Below, piece after piece: positions 45,439-55,612 of a stretch of 64,000 nucleotides of DNA; within the stretch, counting starts at the first letter, position 1; the number at the start of each line of letters is the position of its first letter. The DNA is taken from assembly GCA_028456385.1 (NCBI GenBank), contig JALNQF010000039.1, positions 186,001-250,000 on the forward strand, given 5' to 3'. The stretch is from Ophiosphaerella korrae (taxonomy: Eukaryota; Ascomycota; Dothideomycetes; Pleosporales; Phaeosphaeriaceae). The notes below the pieces were generated by a model. That model was not told the origin of the DNA and ran no database searches. It saw only the letters and a list, made by a program, of their open reading frames with translations. A program made the translations under genes and the position numbers.

Positions 45439-48400
45439 CTACTCATCCTCTTTATGTATAGTTACAAATGCACTCTTAGCAGCAATCTTTACTGCAGGGT
45501 CAGCCAAAGGCGTTGCACTCAACAGCTCGAACACTGACATATCGCTCTGTAATTCCTTCAATGCCCGACTTCGAATCTCGACTGTTTTGAGAGAATCCAC
45601 TGAAAGAATACGTTAGCATTAGAGTCAAGCAAAAATGCGAAACAATGTAGAAAGGATTACGGGAAAACAGTCGTAACCTACCTCCAAAGTCAAACAAAGG
45701 GTTTTGACCATCTAATTCACTAACAGCAACGCCAATGACACCAGCGATCTGCACCTTGGGATATTCTTCGACGACGGTCGCCGCATCGGCAAGGGATGCT
45801 GATTGCTTAAGAAGGTCGGCGATGCCAACATGCTTGCCATCGCCGTGACCACCTTCATCAATTACCCTCAGCTCAAACCTTCTATCGTGCTCAAAGCCGG
45901 AATTGCCTTGCCGTTTGATCAAACAATCGCCGAGGCCGAGCACGATTTGCGCAGGGCCCATCTCGACTTCTTATCGCTTAGCACGGCCTGTCATCGTTAT
46001 GCGGAGCTCCTCCCTACTAGTCTACAGTCCTTTTCATCCGTGGCTATACCTATGTAAGCAATTTCTCCAGTTCGCCGAACTCGCCATTCAAACAAATGTC
46101 TCCCTAGCAGAATCATAGATGCATCCAGAAGAGATACTATACTGCTCCATGAGGAGCTCTTTGTCTGCTCTAGTGTCTGCCATGGCAAAGACTTGCGCGA
46201 CTCATAGTGCAATAAGCTATAACTTTTTTAATATCTTGTTGGAATAGCCCTATTAAAGAACTAAATATACTTGTAATAGCACCTAATATTAAACATAACA
46301 TTAGCCCAGCCATTTGGGCAGTTTGTATGGCAGCCTGCCCTAAAGAGCTGGCAGCAGAATGTATGAGCACTGCTTGTTTCCTTTGAAGCCCGGCTACCTC
46401 GAGCAGGGCATACTGCGCTTGAACGAAGACTCCAGCTACAGCAGCTGCTTGTTCTCCTTCCCATCCAGGAGGGGCCGGGACTACAAGTTCCTCTTAAAGA
46501 CGCAGGTGAGTTTGAAAAGACTCATAGTGGAACAGAGCTACTTGCTGGCCGGGGACGACAGAGCTGACGTCAGGGCCGCAGCGGGTTATGATGCCCACAG
46601 CCTCTCGACCCAAACCATCGGCCTTTTGATCGACGTGGTGTCTTCCGAGGCTAATGAACCGGATCTTAACTTCAACCTCTTCTGGCGAGAGAGGTCTCTT
46701 TGCGTCGCTATCCTCCATCAATAGAAAGTCGTCCCCTAGAATCGCTGATGCTAGCTTCGTGGGTGTGCTACAGGCATTTAAAGCATATTCTATAGGCTTT
46801 TCTCGGCCGCTAGACATCTGAATATCGTTTTCAAACACAGTATGACTCACTGCACGGGAGATATAGATAGTGCCGTCGTGTTCAGCAAATTCTAGTTCCA
46901 CGCCTGGGAGAAGAGTTGTTTTCCACACGTCCAATATAGTATCCGTATTCCTAGTAATGGTAGCGTCAATCCCACTGAGAGGTCAATATGTGGTAGGGCC
47001 ACCAGAGGATATTCGTTACGAAGTACTCGTAGAAGACCTTGCGCAGGAGAGAATTCAACACCACCTGCCCATGCGTCCAGAAGACGACCGTGTGTAATCC
47101 AGAAGACGTGCGCTGCTGAAGCGATAAGAGTTTTGAATGAAGTGAATCCTTCATCACTCCATGAATAGATGAATGGAGATTCGATCTCGATGAGGGAAAT
47201 GGCATATTTACCCGCAAGTGACGGTGCACTTGATATGTGGGTAGTGTGCACTGTTTTCACAGGTTCAAGAACCTTCTTAAGAGCACCTTCTAGAGGGGAC
47301 TCATTACTCACGAAATCGGGTCGTAAGATTCATACTTCAGTTGGCAGTGATACCAGTGGGGATGTTGAGGCACTTATGACAACAAATTGAGGGCTCAAGA
47401 CAAGACCTACGAAACCCGCAGATCTTAAAGAGTCCTGTGATTTCGTCAGAGAGACGTTGTCCATAGCGACGAGGCATCCCTGCAAGGATAGAGAGTCATG
47501 TAAATTTTTCAGAGTAGTAATATTAATGTGAGGAAGCGAGCTGGGTACAATTATAGCGTCGAAACTGGCTTGTAATATTGAGAGTTCATGTGCGTCGCCA
47601 AATTCCCATAAATGCGTCCCGGATCCTGGTATTGGTACGATAGAGCAAATCTGTTCGATAGCCTTAGCGGAACGACAGGTGATTGTGATATCACCAATTC
47701 CCGGTGTACAGCCGACATGATTCCAAAGTCCTTGAAAGATTTGGGCCGCGTCAGGAGATAATTCATGGTGGAGAATTACTAAAACCATTCCAAGGGGTCG
47801 GTTGTGAACAGCACAGTTCAACCACATAGAAAATGGGCCCATGTCCTTGGGATGGTTGCTGTATTCCTTCAAAAGGCCGGTATCAGGAGTCCACAATAGC
47901 TTCGCACACTTGCTAGATTCATTCGCTCTCGCCATTGCTGAGCTATCGGAGTCTTTGGTGAATGTAACCTGTCGCAAAGTAAAGCCGGCGATAACCATCT
48001 TTGGGCCAGACCATGATTCATCCGAGATGAAAAAATGCCCAACAACTTCATGGCCATCATCAAATTAATTCACATGTTTTCCATAACTAGAGAAAAGTGC
48101 TCTAGCTCCATGTGGCTGATCATATGCGACGAAGATATGCTCAATACCGTAAGGCACTGCGGCCTCGGTGACAGGGCAGCCGTTGTTGGGAGTAGCAGGC
48201 AACAAATGGAAGATCGAGTCCATAGCGGCAGGATGCATGGCATGAGGAAACTCGAAGCTGGCCGGCATGTTGGATTTGGTATCCGGTAAGGCAATTTTGG
48301 CATAGGTAGCTTGAAGGTCAGGGAGGCCCACTAATTCAGTAACGTTTTGGAAAAGCGGCCCATACTCTATGCTAATGGTATTAAGACGGTTATAAAAACC

Positions 48401-49060
48401 GTCGACGTCGACTGAATCACCCTCCCTATTGCTAGTGAAATTTCCATATTCAGCACTCCAATTTTGCCATTCAATGTCCTCGGATGATGCGTCCTCGATT
48501 TCGCTATACCTTGTGTTGTACACAAGCGAAGCAGTGCCGAAGCAATGTTTTGCCCAGGTTATACCAGAAATGATTGACGATACGACAAAGTTAAAATTTC
48601 CAGGGGCTGTCGAATGCGGTAATAGGCCTAAACTTGCCTCGACGGCTTCTTCGCCCGATGGAACCACCAAGCCTCTGTCAAATCTTACTTCATGAAATCG
48701 GAAGCTCTTGAGCTGGCTGCGATCACTCTCAGTAACCGTCTGTAAAGCTCCTTCGAGGGCCATGACGAGCATCCCGGCAGCTGAATATAATATTGTGCCA
48801 GTAACCTTGTGGTCCTCAATCCATGGGTTTCCGAGAGCTGGATATGATTTCGCCAACGAGGCTCAAAGCTACTTGACAAATCTTCGGAGCACCGAGCTAA
48901 ATCTTGGCAACATGGCTCAATTCCGCACCGGCTTTTTCCAAATCAGTCATATCGCTGCTGTGCCGCAGCGAGCATTCCCTTCGGATGCCAATTCCTGCTT
49001 ACATATCAGCGCGTTTAGGCACCGTGGCATTGTGGGGCGATTGCGGCGAAGCAAAAGAAA
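45439..49060 (-). pseudogene. Highly reducing polyketide synthase relic (DH-CMeT-ER-ACP remains), interrupted by mitochondrial DNA
   Basis: Reading leftward from about 49060, the KS and nearly all of the AT are missing. The dehydratase domain is at about 48880-48065 (NPWIEDHKVTG block), with a one-base frameshift near 48840. The C-methyltransferase/pseudo-KR region is at about 48064-46970, after an in-frame TAA at 48065-48067 and broken by TGA at 47330-47332. The enoyl reductase is at about 46960-46080, with a frameshift near 46960 and TAA at 46494-46496. Its NADPH-binding block [13 protein letters not shown] is followed by a 103-base foreign insert (46199-46301), after which the ER frame resumes with QVFAMADT. 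Most of the KR is gone. A linker and ACP (45961-45439) remain, with DFGVDSL formed across a still correct 82-nt intron (45681-45600). The gene once made a reduced chain; it cannot work now. Confidence 0.88.
46199..46301 (-). other. Nuclear insertion of a mitochondrial nad5 fragment (NUMT) inside the PKS relic
   Basis: About 103 AT-rich bases read on the minus strand as GAITSIF, then [13 protein letters not shown], then TMS. This is the highly conserved core of NADH dehydrogenase subunit 5 of fungal mitochondria. It lies exactly between two pieces of the enoyl-reductase frame (AQMAGL and AQVFAM). Base composition changes sharply at both borders. Exact borders may shift by a few bases through microhomology (GTC/GC). 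Confidence 0.8.
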
Positions 49061-49208
49061 TAGTGCTGTTTCTGTGAACAATGCATAGTCTCGCTGATTC
49101 TTAACTATCGAGTCGCCCCTTAGTCCAATACTTCACGTCAGAATCACGACACCTATTCTCTTTCTCCAATTCTGATTACTATTCATCCGCATTACCTACT
49201 CTATCATT

Positions 49209-49697
49209 ATGTCTCATCTCCAGTATTATTGTTACAAGGGCTTCGGCGAGGAGAAACGTGAGGAGCTATGGTATAGCCAGGCCGTACGTATCGGTGACAT
49301 TATCGAGATTGCCGGCCAAGGTACATTCAACCTCCCCTCCGAAGACTGTAGAAAATACCCCTATGAATCGATAACTAATACTATCATGCGTCTAGGTGGC
49401 TGGGATCCTGAGACTAGTGTGATTCCTACAGACCTTGACGAAGAAATTGATCGTTCCTTTGCCAATGTCGACCATTGCCTGAAGGACACAGGCGGAGCAG
49501 GCTGGTGCGAAGTCTACAAGATCCATCTTTATCTTACCGAGATGAGCCAACAATCTGTTGAGGCTGCAGTCAGAAATTTTAAGAAGTGGTCACCAAACCA
49601 TCGCCCCATTCTAACATGTACCGGCGTTAATCAGCTGGGGCTGCCAGGTATGAGGGTTGAGACTGAAGTTAAGTTTCATGTCAAAACAAACGTCTGA
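49209..49697 (+). CDS. RidA (YjgF/YER057c/UK114) family protein
   Basis: The open frame of 489 bases conceals a 75-nt intron (49321-49395: GTACAT donor, CTAAT branch, TCTAG acceptor) whose length is a multiple of three and which has no stop. Splicing gives 137 residues, the normal family length, and joins GQG-GWDP as in relatives; the unspliced form would have a 25-residue insert. RidA proteins are trimeric enamine/imine deaminases that protect PLP enzymes. Some cluster-linked forms act on pathway intermediates. The frame shows SQAVRIGD, the IEIAGQG strand and VYKIHLY. The conserved substrate Arg near the end of the family appears in GMRVETEVKF. It is divergent from the dead HR-PKS and may be its only surviving neighbour, or a plain housekeeping copy. 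Confidence 0.87.
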   Translation: MSHLQYYCYKGFGEEKREELWYSQAVRIGDIIEIAGQGTFNLPSEDCRKYPYESITNTIMRLGGWDPETSVIPTDLDEEIDRSFANVDHCLKDTGGAGWCEVYKIHLYLTEMSQQSVEAAVRNFKKWSPNHRPILTCTGVNQLGLPGMRVETEVKFHVKTNV

Positions 49698-49982
49698 AAT
49701 CACTCTACCTAAACTTGACACTTGAAGTTCTTTTGCTTGAAAATTATCAAACCCACCAAGATAGCAGTATCATGTATAGCTGAGCCCCTCGTGTTGAGTT
49801 CTACGGTAGTTGTGACATATATAATTTTCTCTGCCTAGACTCAAATAAGATAGAAGAGCCGTTTTAATTACTGCGAGGCCGTAACGATAATTGAGTGGAA
49901 TACTTCAAAAAGCTACGACTCTGATTAGTGCTAATATGTCAATACCGATTACTACCTATCATTCATACACAAGCTTTCAAAT

Positions 49983-50999
49983 ATGGACTGGTTACATGCT
50001 ATCCTCAACACGGCCATGTGCACCATCTTCGTGATGGTATTTACTTTAGCAGGTGTGGAATGGTCGTAGAGCGATGGACGTACTATTACCATGTTCGTGG
50101 TCTTGGGTGCAATCCTGATTGCATTTGTCGCTACCCACCATTTTGCGATCTTTTCCACCAAGGCAAATCGCCTTTTGCCTGGAGACTTCCTGCGGTCCAA
50201 ACTGTTGGTACTGCTGTATATTTATCAAGCTTGCGCCGTAACCACACTATTCATTCCAATATACTGTAGGTTGCAATCAAATGTTTCGTCCGGTTCAAAT
50301 TTTGACAAGAAGACAGATATTCCGCTTTTCTTCCGGTTTGCCCATGGAGAGGGCGGTGCCCAATCCGCGGTTCGGCTAATTTCGTTTATGGTTATCGCTA
50401 TTCTGCAAGCTTGCCAAGGCGCGATGATGCCTGCTTCGGATACTACCCGCTCGGTTTTTCACCGCAAGCATTTTTGCTGTTATTTTAGGTGCACTGCTTT
50501 ATGGTGTAGTTGATGTTGGTACGCTAGCTAACTGGATTTATGGATTCTCGGTACCCCTTGGCCTAGGCGCGGCCTCTCTCAGATGGTTTCATACTCGGTG
50601 GCGTCGGTCAATGTCCCTCATAACCGTATTTCGGGTGCTGTTGGGTTTATCAACACTGCGCAGATTGGGTCCAGTGTTATTGCGCTGACCATAGTATCTA
50701 CTGTGTTCCAGAATGTTGGTAGAATGCGGGTCTCCAAGGCAATGCAAGGCCTTGGCTATTCGATTGTCAATGTCCACGACACACTCAAAAACCGGCAGTC
50801 TTTGGCGTATCGTAAGTTACCACCGGAAATTCAGCGTCGGATTATTGAAGGCATAGTCGACACAATTAACGAAGAATATATTTTGGTACGTGTAGCAAGC
50901 ATTCTAGGGACAATTGCCTCTGTATTATTGGGTTTACATCTTAGGAGCCGCACTCAAGGAATTAGGAACCGCGACGTAAGAAGGCGTCTAATATTTTAA
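49983..50999 (+). pseudogene. DHA2-type MFS drug transporter relic (C-terminal half)
   Basis: Plus-strand pieces match the second half of 14-helix fungal MFS efflux pumps: MDWLHAILN with FVMVFTLAG, then RLLPGDFLRSK, then IPLFFRF, and at the end NRISGAVGFINTAQIGSSVIALTI. The N-terminal half is absent. A nonsense TAG at 50067-50069 replaces the usual Trp after EWS. A 51-nt intron (about 50269-50319) is still recognisable. Two frameshifts lie between about 50410 and 50590. It was probably the exporter of the lost HR-PKS product or of the neighbouring cluster. It is not functional. Confidence 0.82.
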
Positions 51000-51531
51000 A
51001 TTTTCAGTATGTTTCGTTTATATTGACGATCACATAGCTTTTCAAACTATTCTCTATTAAGTATTACTAAGTAGAAGTACACATTTAGAGTTGTACACTA
51101 AATCTACTATATTTAATTAGATATTTTGAAGAAAAAAAATCTGATCTACTACATCCCCACCGCGATAGCTATCAACATCTAAAAGTACGGCTCGCAAAAT
51201 GCGCACCCTTGCTTTTTCATGCACATATTTTCAGCCGTATCCTACTAGTCGCGCGATACTGTTCAACCCACCAATAAGATGGAATTTTTAGCGAAGGGGA
51301 CCCCAATACAGCTATGCCACCTACACAGCTCTCGCTAACGGAGTTTCTTGGTTCAGCTTATTAGGCCTATGTCCCTAGTACCCTAGTACTCGGTCTTCCT
51401 CAAATCACCACAACAAATGGCACGCTGACGAACTACCCGCAATTTCTGTTTAGGAAATTCCGTCCACCACCCTTTATGCCTCTCGAATTACTCTAATCCA
51501 GCTGCAGAGCAGATTAAAATTAATAAACGCA
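51000..51531. other. AT-rich intergenic region upstream of the HET gene
   Basis: About 530 bases with short A-runs and no coding signal. The promoter of the HET gene must lie here. Confidence 0.5.
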
Positions 51532-53529
51532 ATGACGGCATATGGCTATAAGCCCTTCACTGACCCCGAGTCCGGCATCCGTCTTCTTTCTATAACCTCT
51601 GTTATCGATGGCAAGGTATCAGTCTCCCTTCAAGAAACACCCAACCTAAAGTCAAAGACATATCATTGCCTATCATACACATGGGGATCACCTGAGCCGC
51701 AAATTCAAATCACATGCGATGGCAAAGCCTTCCTGTCCCGGCGAAATCTCTACGACGCCCTCATACATTTGCACCAAGTCCAGCGCGACAAGACGACCGC
51801 CATCTGGATCGATGCCATTTGCATCGACCAGCAGAATGATACCGAGAAGGGTTTTCAGCTGAAGCGCATGCACGACATATACGCCGGTGCGCAGTCCGTC
51901 ATCATCTGGCTCGGAACTCTCTCCCCGGATTCCTCCTCGCTAATCGCCAAATTCGAAGACGTTGCACAACGCGTCAAGGAGAGTTTTCCAACCCTCGATG
52001 ATACCGAATTCAACGAGCAGATGCTAAAGCTAGATAGCAGCAATATAGCTACGCACCAACACTTTCCCTTGATAGAGGCAGTCTCCTCCGAGGACTGGCT
52101 AGCCGTTCGCGAACTGGCGTACAACGGCTACTTTCGCCGCGCATGGATCTGGCAGGAGGTTATTGCGTCGACATCTGATCCTGTTGTCGTCTGCGGCGCG
52201 CACGTTCTCTCATCTTGGCGGGCGCTGCGAAGGGCATCTCATGCGCTCCTCGTCTTCGGCGACACGGTGCTGATTCGCGAGGGGAAGAGCCCCCCGGAGT
52301 CAGATTATGCCGCGGACGGGATGACGACGGTGAACCTTCCGCATCAGCTGGGTAGTGCCCGCGACGAGTATCGCCTGCATGATCGGATGCATATGCGTAA
52401 ACGTTTCGGCCAACTGGTGCTCCAGCAGAATAGAAACTCTTTTGTGTGCTGGGACGAGCGGGACCGACTCTTCGCCATGGTGGGCATTTGTCGGTTCGAG
52501 AAGCTGTTTGATTGGGATTATAGTCGGCCGTTTGAGGACCTTTATGTGCATTTCTGGTCGGATGTGATGCGGAGCACAAAGAATGTCAACTTCTTGACTT
52601 ATGTGGAAGATGCATCTGCACGCCAGTCTAGGCCACGTATGTCCAAAGACCTTGATACTGGGAGGTATGATGCGAAACTTCCATCCTGGGTTCCTGATCT
52701 TCGAGCCCCATTGGACCCCGCCTCGATGTGGGCGTTTTACAGTCCGTCTGAGTGGTTGAACATTTCTAAGGGGCTCCCTGAGAGACCTACCATGAGCGAA
52801 GACGAGCCGAATCTCGGTATGATTGTCGACCAAGAGGGAGGTAGCTTGAAGCTTGATGGGTATCTCTTTGACACTATCCAAGCATCCGCACAGTCCCCAA
52901 CTGAAATTCTACAGCTGATACGAGACATCTTGAAGGATCCCTCGAGCGAGGAAGATTCGCATGAGGGTGCTATAGGCGCAATCTGGCATTCGATCAACTT
53001 CCTCAGCAATGTCGACGTAGACACAAACCAAGACGTGACTCAAGATATGATTGACAGGGCACACAGTTGGCTCATGTACAACCCCGATTTCAGCCCTGAT
53101 GCTAGTTCTGCGAACTCGATGCTCCAAACTCTCGAATTGTGTGAGAAAAAAGAACTGCTGAAGAAGGGAGAATTGCTGCAACAAGTGCGGACACTGGACA
53201 CCAAGAACCTAGTCTTCCCTTCTCCTGGCCAGACATATCGCCGAATAGGAATTTTCGACATGGCTGCGCTAGATTGGGCAATGAAGCGCCAGCGCCTATT
53301 CCGCACGAACGAGCATTGGATTGGGAAAGGCTCCGAGAGTCTTCAGATCGGCGACGAGATCTGGGTATTTCCTGGGGCGGTGGTGGGCTTTGTGCTTCGT
53401 CCTACTCATGGGGTACGACGTGTTGGAACGCATACGTTGGTGGGGCAGGCATATGTACATGGTATCATGAGTGGTGAAGTATCGGAAGAGTTGGCGAGGA
53501 AAGGGTTGGCTGAGGTTGTGCTTATTTGA
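51532..53529 (+). CDS. Heterokaryon-incompatibility (HET) domain protein
   Basis: A single exon of 665 residues with no sign of decay. The HET domain covers about 45-220: YHCLSYTWGSP at about 43, IWIDAICIDQQND at about 90, RMHDIYAGAQSVIIWLG at about 110 and RRAWIWQEV at about 203. These are the hallmarks of fungal nonself-recognition proteins whose activation can trigger cell death after incompatible fusion. The C-terminal 430 residues have no recognised repeat (no WD40, NACHT or ankyrin). An interrupted acidic stretch lies at about 460-520, and the end (WVFPGAVVGFVLRP, then YVHGIMSGE) is the usual terminal block of this protein type. Its partner is unknown. It is GC-richer than the flanking DNA. 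Confidence 0.92.
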   Translation: MTAYGYKPFTDPESGIRLLSITSVIDGKVSVSLQETPNLKSKTYHCLSYTWGSPEPQIQITCDGKAFLSRRNLYDALIHLHQVQRDKTTAIWIDAICIDQQNDTEKGFQLKRMHDIYAGAQSVIIWLGTLSPDSSSLIAKFEDVAQRVKESFPTLDDTEFNEQMLKLDSSNIATHQHFPLIEAVSSEDWLAVRELAYNGYFRRAWIWQEVIASTSDPVVVCGAHVLSSWRALRRASHALLVFGDTVLIREGKSPPESDYAADGMTTVNLPHQLGSARDEYRLHDRMHMRKRFGQLVLQQNRNSFVCWDERDRLFAMVGICRFEKLFDWDYSRPFEDLYVHFWSDVMRSTKNVNFLTYVEDASARQSRPRMSKDLDTGRYDAKLPSWVPDLRAPLDPASMWAFYSPSEWLNISKGLPERPTMSEDEPNLGMIVDQEGGSLKLDGYLFDTIQASAQSPTEILQLIRDILKDPSSEEDSHEGAIGAIWHSINFLSNVDVDTNQDVTQDMIDRAHSWLMYNPDFSPDASSANSMLQTLELCEKKELLKKGELLQQVRTLDTKNLVFPSPGQTYRRIGIFDMAALDWAMKRQRLFRTNEHWIGKGSESLQIGDEIWVFPGAVVGFVLRPTHGVRRVGTHTLVGQAYVHGIMSGEVSEELARKGLAEVVLI

Positions 53530-53831
53530 AGGGCACCAGCAACAACTATAGCTGATGATCCATGTTTGAATAGGATGCGAGCACAATTGTGTGGCTATAC
53601 TTAACCGGCAGGTAGCCTATCTCTCCCAAGATGACTGTTCATACTTGATAAGTACCCAACTCCAGCCTGTAGATATGATGTTGTGTCGAACACTCGATGG
53701 ACTCGTGAGCGAAACTGGCGTTGATGAGCCAAAGGCCCAAGGCCTCATGAGTAGCGCGTTAGTGGCTCCGTTGTGTAGCGGGCGTGATAGACCTGCAGAT
53801 GCCGAGTCGAAATGACAGTGCAAAATAGTTG

Positions 53832-54690
53832 TAACGTAGTTTACGAGTGCTGGGCCTCATCAACTTTGCGCACACATCTTATCTCAACTCACAATGACCC
53901 AACGCCACGCTACTCAATTAACTTCAAATGAAGTGAATATCCAGCTTGCTATTTCATCTGTCGAATTAAACCAAATCCGTGGCAATTGGCGCGCTGCTAT
54001 AGTATACATGCCCAACGCGATTGCCAGCCCAACTCAAGGAAGCTCAGCCAGCTAGAGGAGGAGGTAATAGTCGATCATATCCTCAATCTGGATTCTCGTG
54101 GTTTTGCCCTAATTATATTAATTACATTACTAGACTTGAATTCCTACGAGCCTTCTGCGTAGCCTCTGACCAGGCCTTTACAAGAGTAAATATTTACTTA
54201 GCTTTTCAAGCTACTGGCCTTATCCCACTTCAGCCAGAAGTAGTGACCTCAAGACTTAATATTCGGCTCCGTGCGCCTACTCCAGCTGTTCTACCAGAGG
54301 CTTCCTGGGTAGCTTGCACGCCGAGTAATGCACGTGAGCGCGTACGCCGGCACAAGAACTCGTCGCGAGCATCGATTATTGACGCAATCAATCAACTCAA
54401 AAAGGGAGCCCATAAAATGATGCCGTCAGCTAAGTTGATGCGCAATCAGGTCTCCAGTCTTGAGAGAGCCAATGAGGTAGCCAGCAAGCGTAAATCGCGG
54501 GAGAAGAAGCAGATTCGGAAGCATGGGATCTTGACAGAGGGACAGGGAGAGGATATAATTACTCAGCTAGAGGCTGATCACCAGGCTGATCGTGAACAGC
54601 GCGAAAGCAGGCGGCATTCAGGCTCGAGTCGCCAGGCTCGCGCGCTGTAAGAGGCGCAGAGAGACTGGGCATAACTCACGTATATGTATA
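53832..54690 (+). mobile_element. Second internally deleted copy of the pogo/Fot1-like transposon
   Basis: The start TAACGTAGTTTACGAG is a degenerate form of the terminal repeat of the element at 20610-21662, followed by the same CATCTTATCT leader and an ATG at 53894. The N-terminal piece encodes a Psq-type helix-turn-helix (NIQLAISS, NQIRGNWRAA) and then, after a frameshift near 54010, KLSQLEEEVIVDHIL. The sequence next jumps into the C-terminal part (TRLEFLRAF, FQATGLIPLQPE) and the long basic tail ending at 54650. The central DDE catalytic region is deleted. The tail matches the minus-strand copy closely, including the shared 3' flank GAGAGACTGGGCA. The right terminal repeat was not found. 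Confidence 0.82.
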
Positions 54691-55050
54691 AAAGATTGTG
54701 GGCTGTGGAGGAGGAAGGGGCTTGTGGCAGCGTGGATGGGGGCGGAGTTGGGGGTTGGATAGGATAGAGTAGGATAGGACTGCAATGGATCATGATTTCC
54801 GAGGAAGCAGTGTTTGTACTGTGCTTCGAGTGCTTTACGTGAGGCAGATGCTTAGGCATTGGCTGATAGGACCTTGTGGAAGGGTGGTAGTCGGCTTGAA
54901 GTCAACAACGCAAGGATGGGCAATCGAGGTTGAAGCAATCGAGGTTGAAAAGACAGCAAGTAGTCTGGCCGACTGAATCAACGGTTCATGCCCACACATG
55001 GTTGGTATTGTTACACTCCCGCCTATCTACACTAACTTTTTCTCGCAAGC
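54691..55050. other. Spacer between the transposon relic and ATP19
   Basis: About 360 bases. It contains a G-rich purine run (about 54707-54760) and a tandem of CAATCGAGGTTGAA units at 54929-54953. No gene is recognised. Confidence 0.4.
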
Positions 55051-55380
55051 TTATTTCCCTTGCGCCTTTTCCGCCGCCTTGTTGATGTATTCCCTAGGCA
55101 ATGGTTAGTGCAACGTCGGTGTTTTTACGCTGGCTACCCAACATACTTGACGAAGCTCTCTTCATCCTTGCTCTTCGCGTTGATGGGCGGCGACGTGGGA
55201 GCATCGGCCTTCTTGCCGCCCATGGCAAGCGCTGCGCCGGTGAAGGTGATTCCAAGCGTCGCAATGGCAAGCTACACGCGCATTAGCCCAGGCCCTTGCC
55301 GTGTCGAATTTTCATTGGCGCGGGCCACATACGATGTGCGATCCAACCTGGCGGCCGGCGATGGTGTACATGGCAACCAT
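55051..55380 (-). CDS. atp19: Mitochondrial F1Fo ATP synthase subunit K (Atp19)
   Basis: Three very short exons (55380-55333, 55271-55147, 55093-55051) give 71 residues, the size expected for this dimer-linked Fo subunit. It begins MVAMYTIAGRQVGSH, has one membrane helix (ILAIATLGITFTGAALAM) and continues with TPP-like TSPPINA and an acidic/basic tail SKDEESFVKEYI. This is the fungal Atp19/subunit k pattern. Introns of 61 and 53 nt have GTATGT donors and GTAG/CTAG acceptors. It is not visible as a single long frame. It sits in the inner mitochondrial membrane and helps ATP synthase dimers. Confidence 0.9.
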
Positions 55381-55612
55381 TTTTGCGGTGGGGAGGCGTG
55401 TGATGGGCGGGGAGTGGTTCAATGGGTGGGAGAGTTGGTGGTGAAGAAAGTGAGTTCCGAGGTGAGGTCGGAGGATTGGGCGGAAGAGCCTGAGGCTTAG
55501 TCATGCATGCGTGGCGGGAGCTTCTGTGGCTGAACACAGGAACGTCATATCAACACCCTACTACAACACCACAACACAACGCCCAGCACAAACAAACCCC
55601 CGCCAATCCACC

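Noticed and set aside
52300..52881. Minus-strand open frame of 193 codons
   Set aside because: It is inside the intact HET gene on the other strand, with no motif and no start context.
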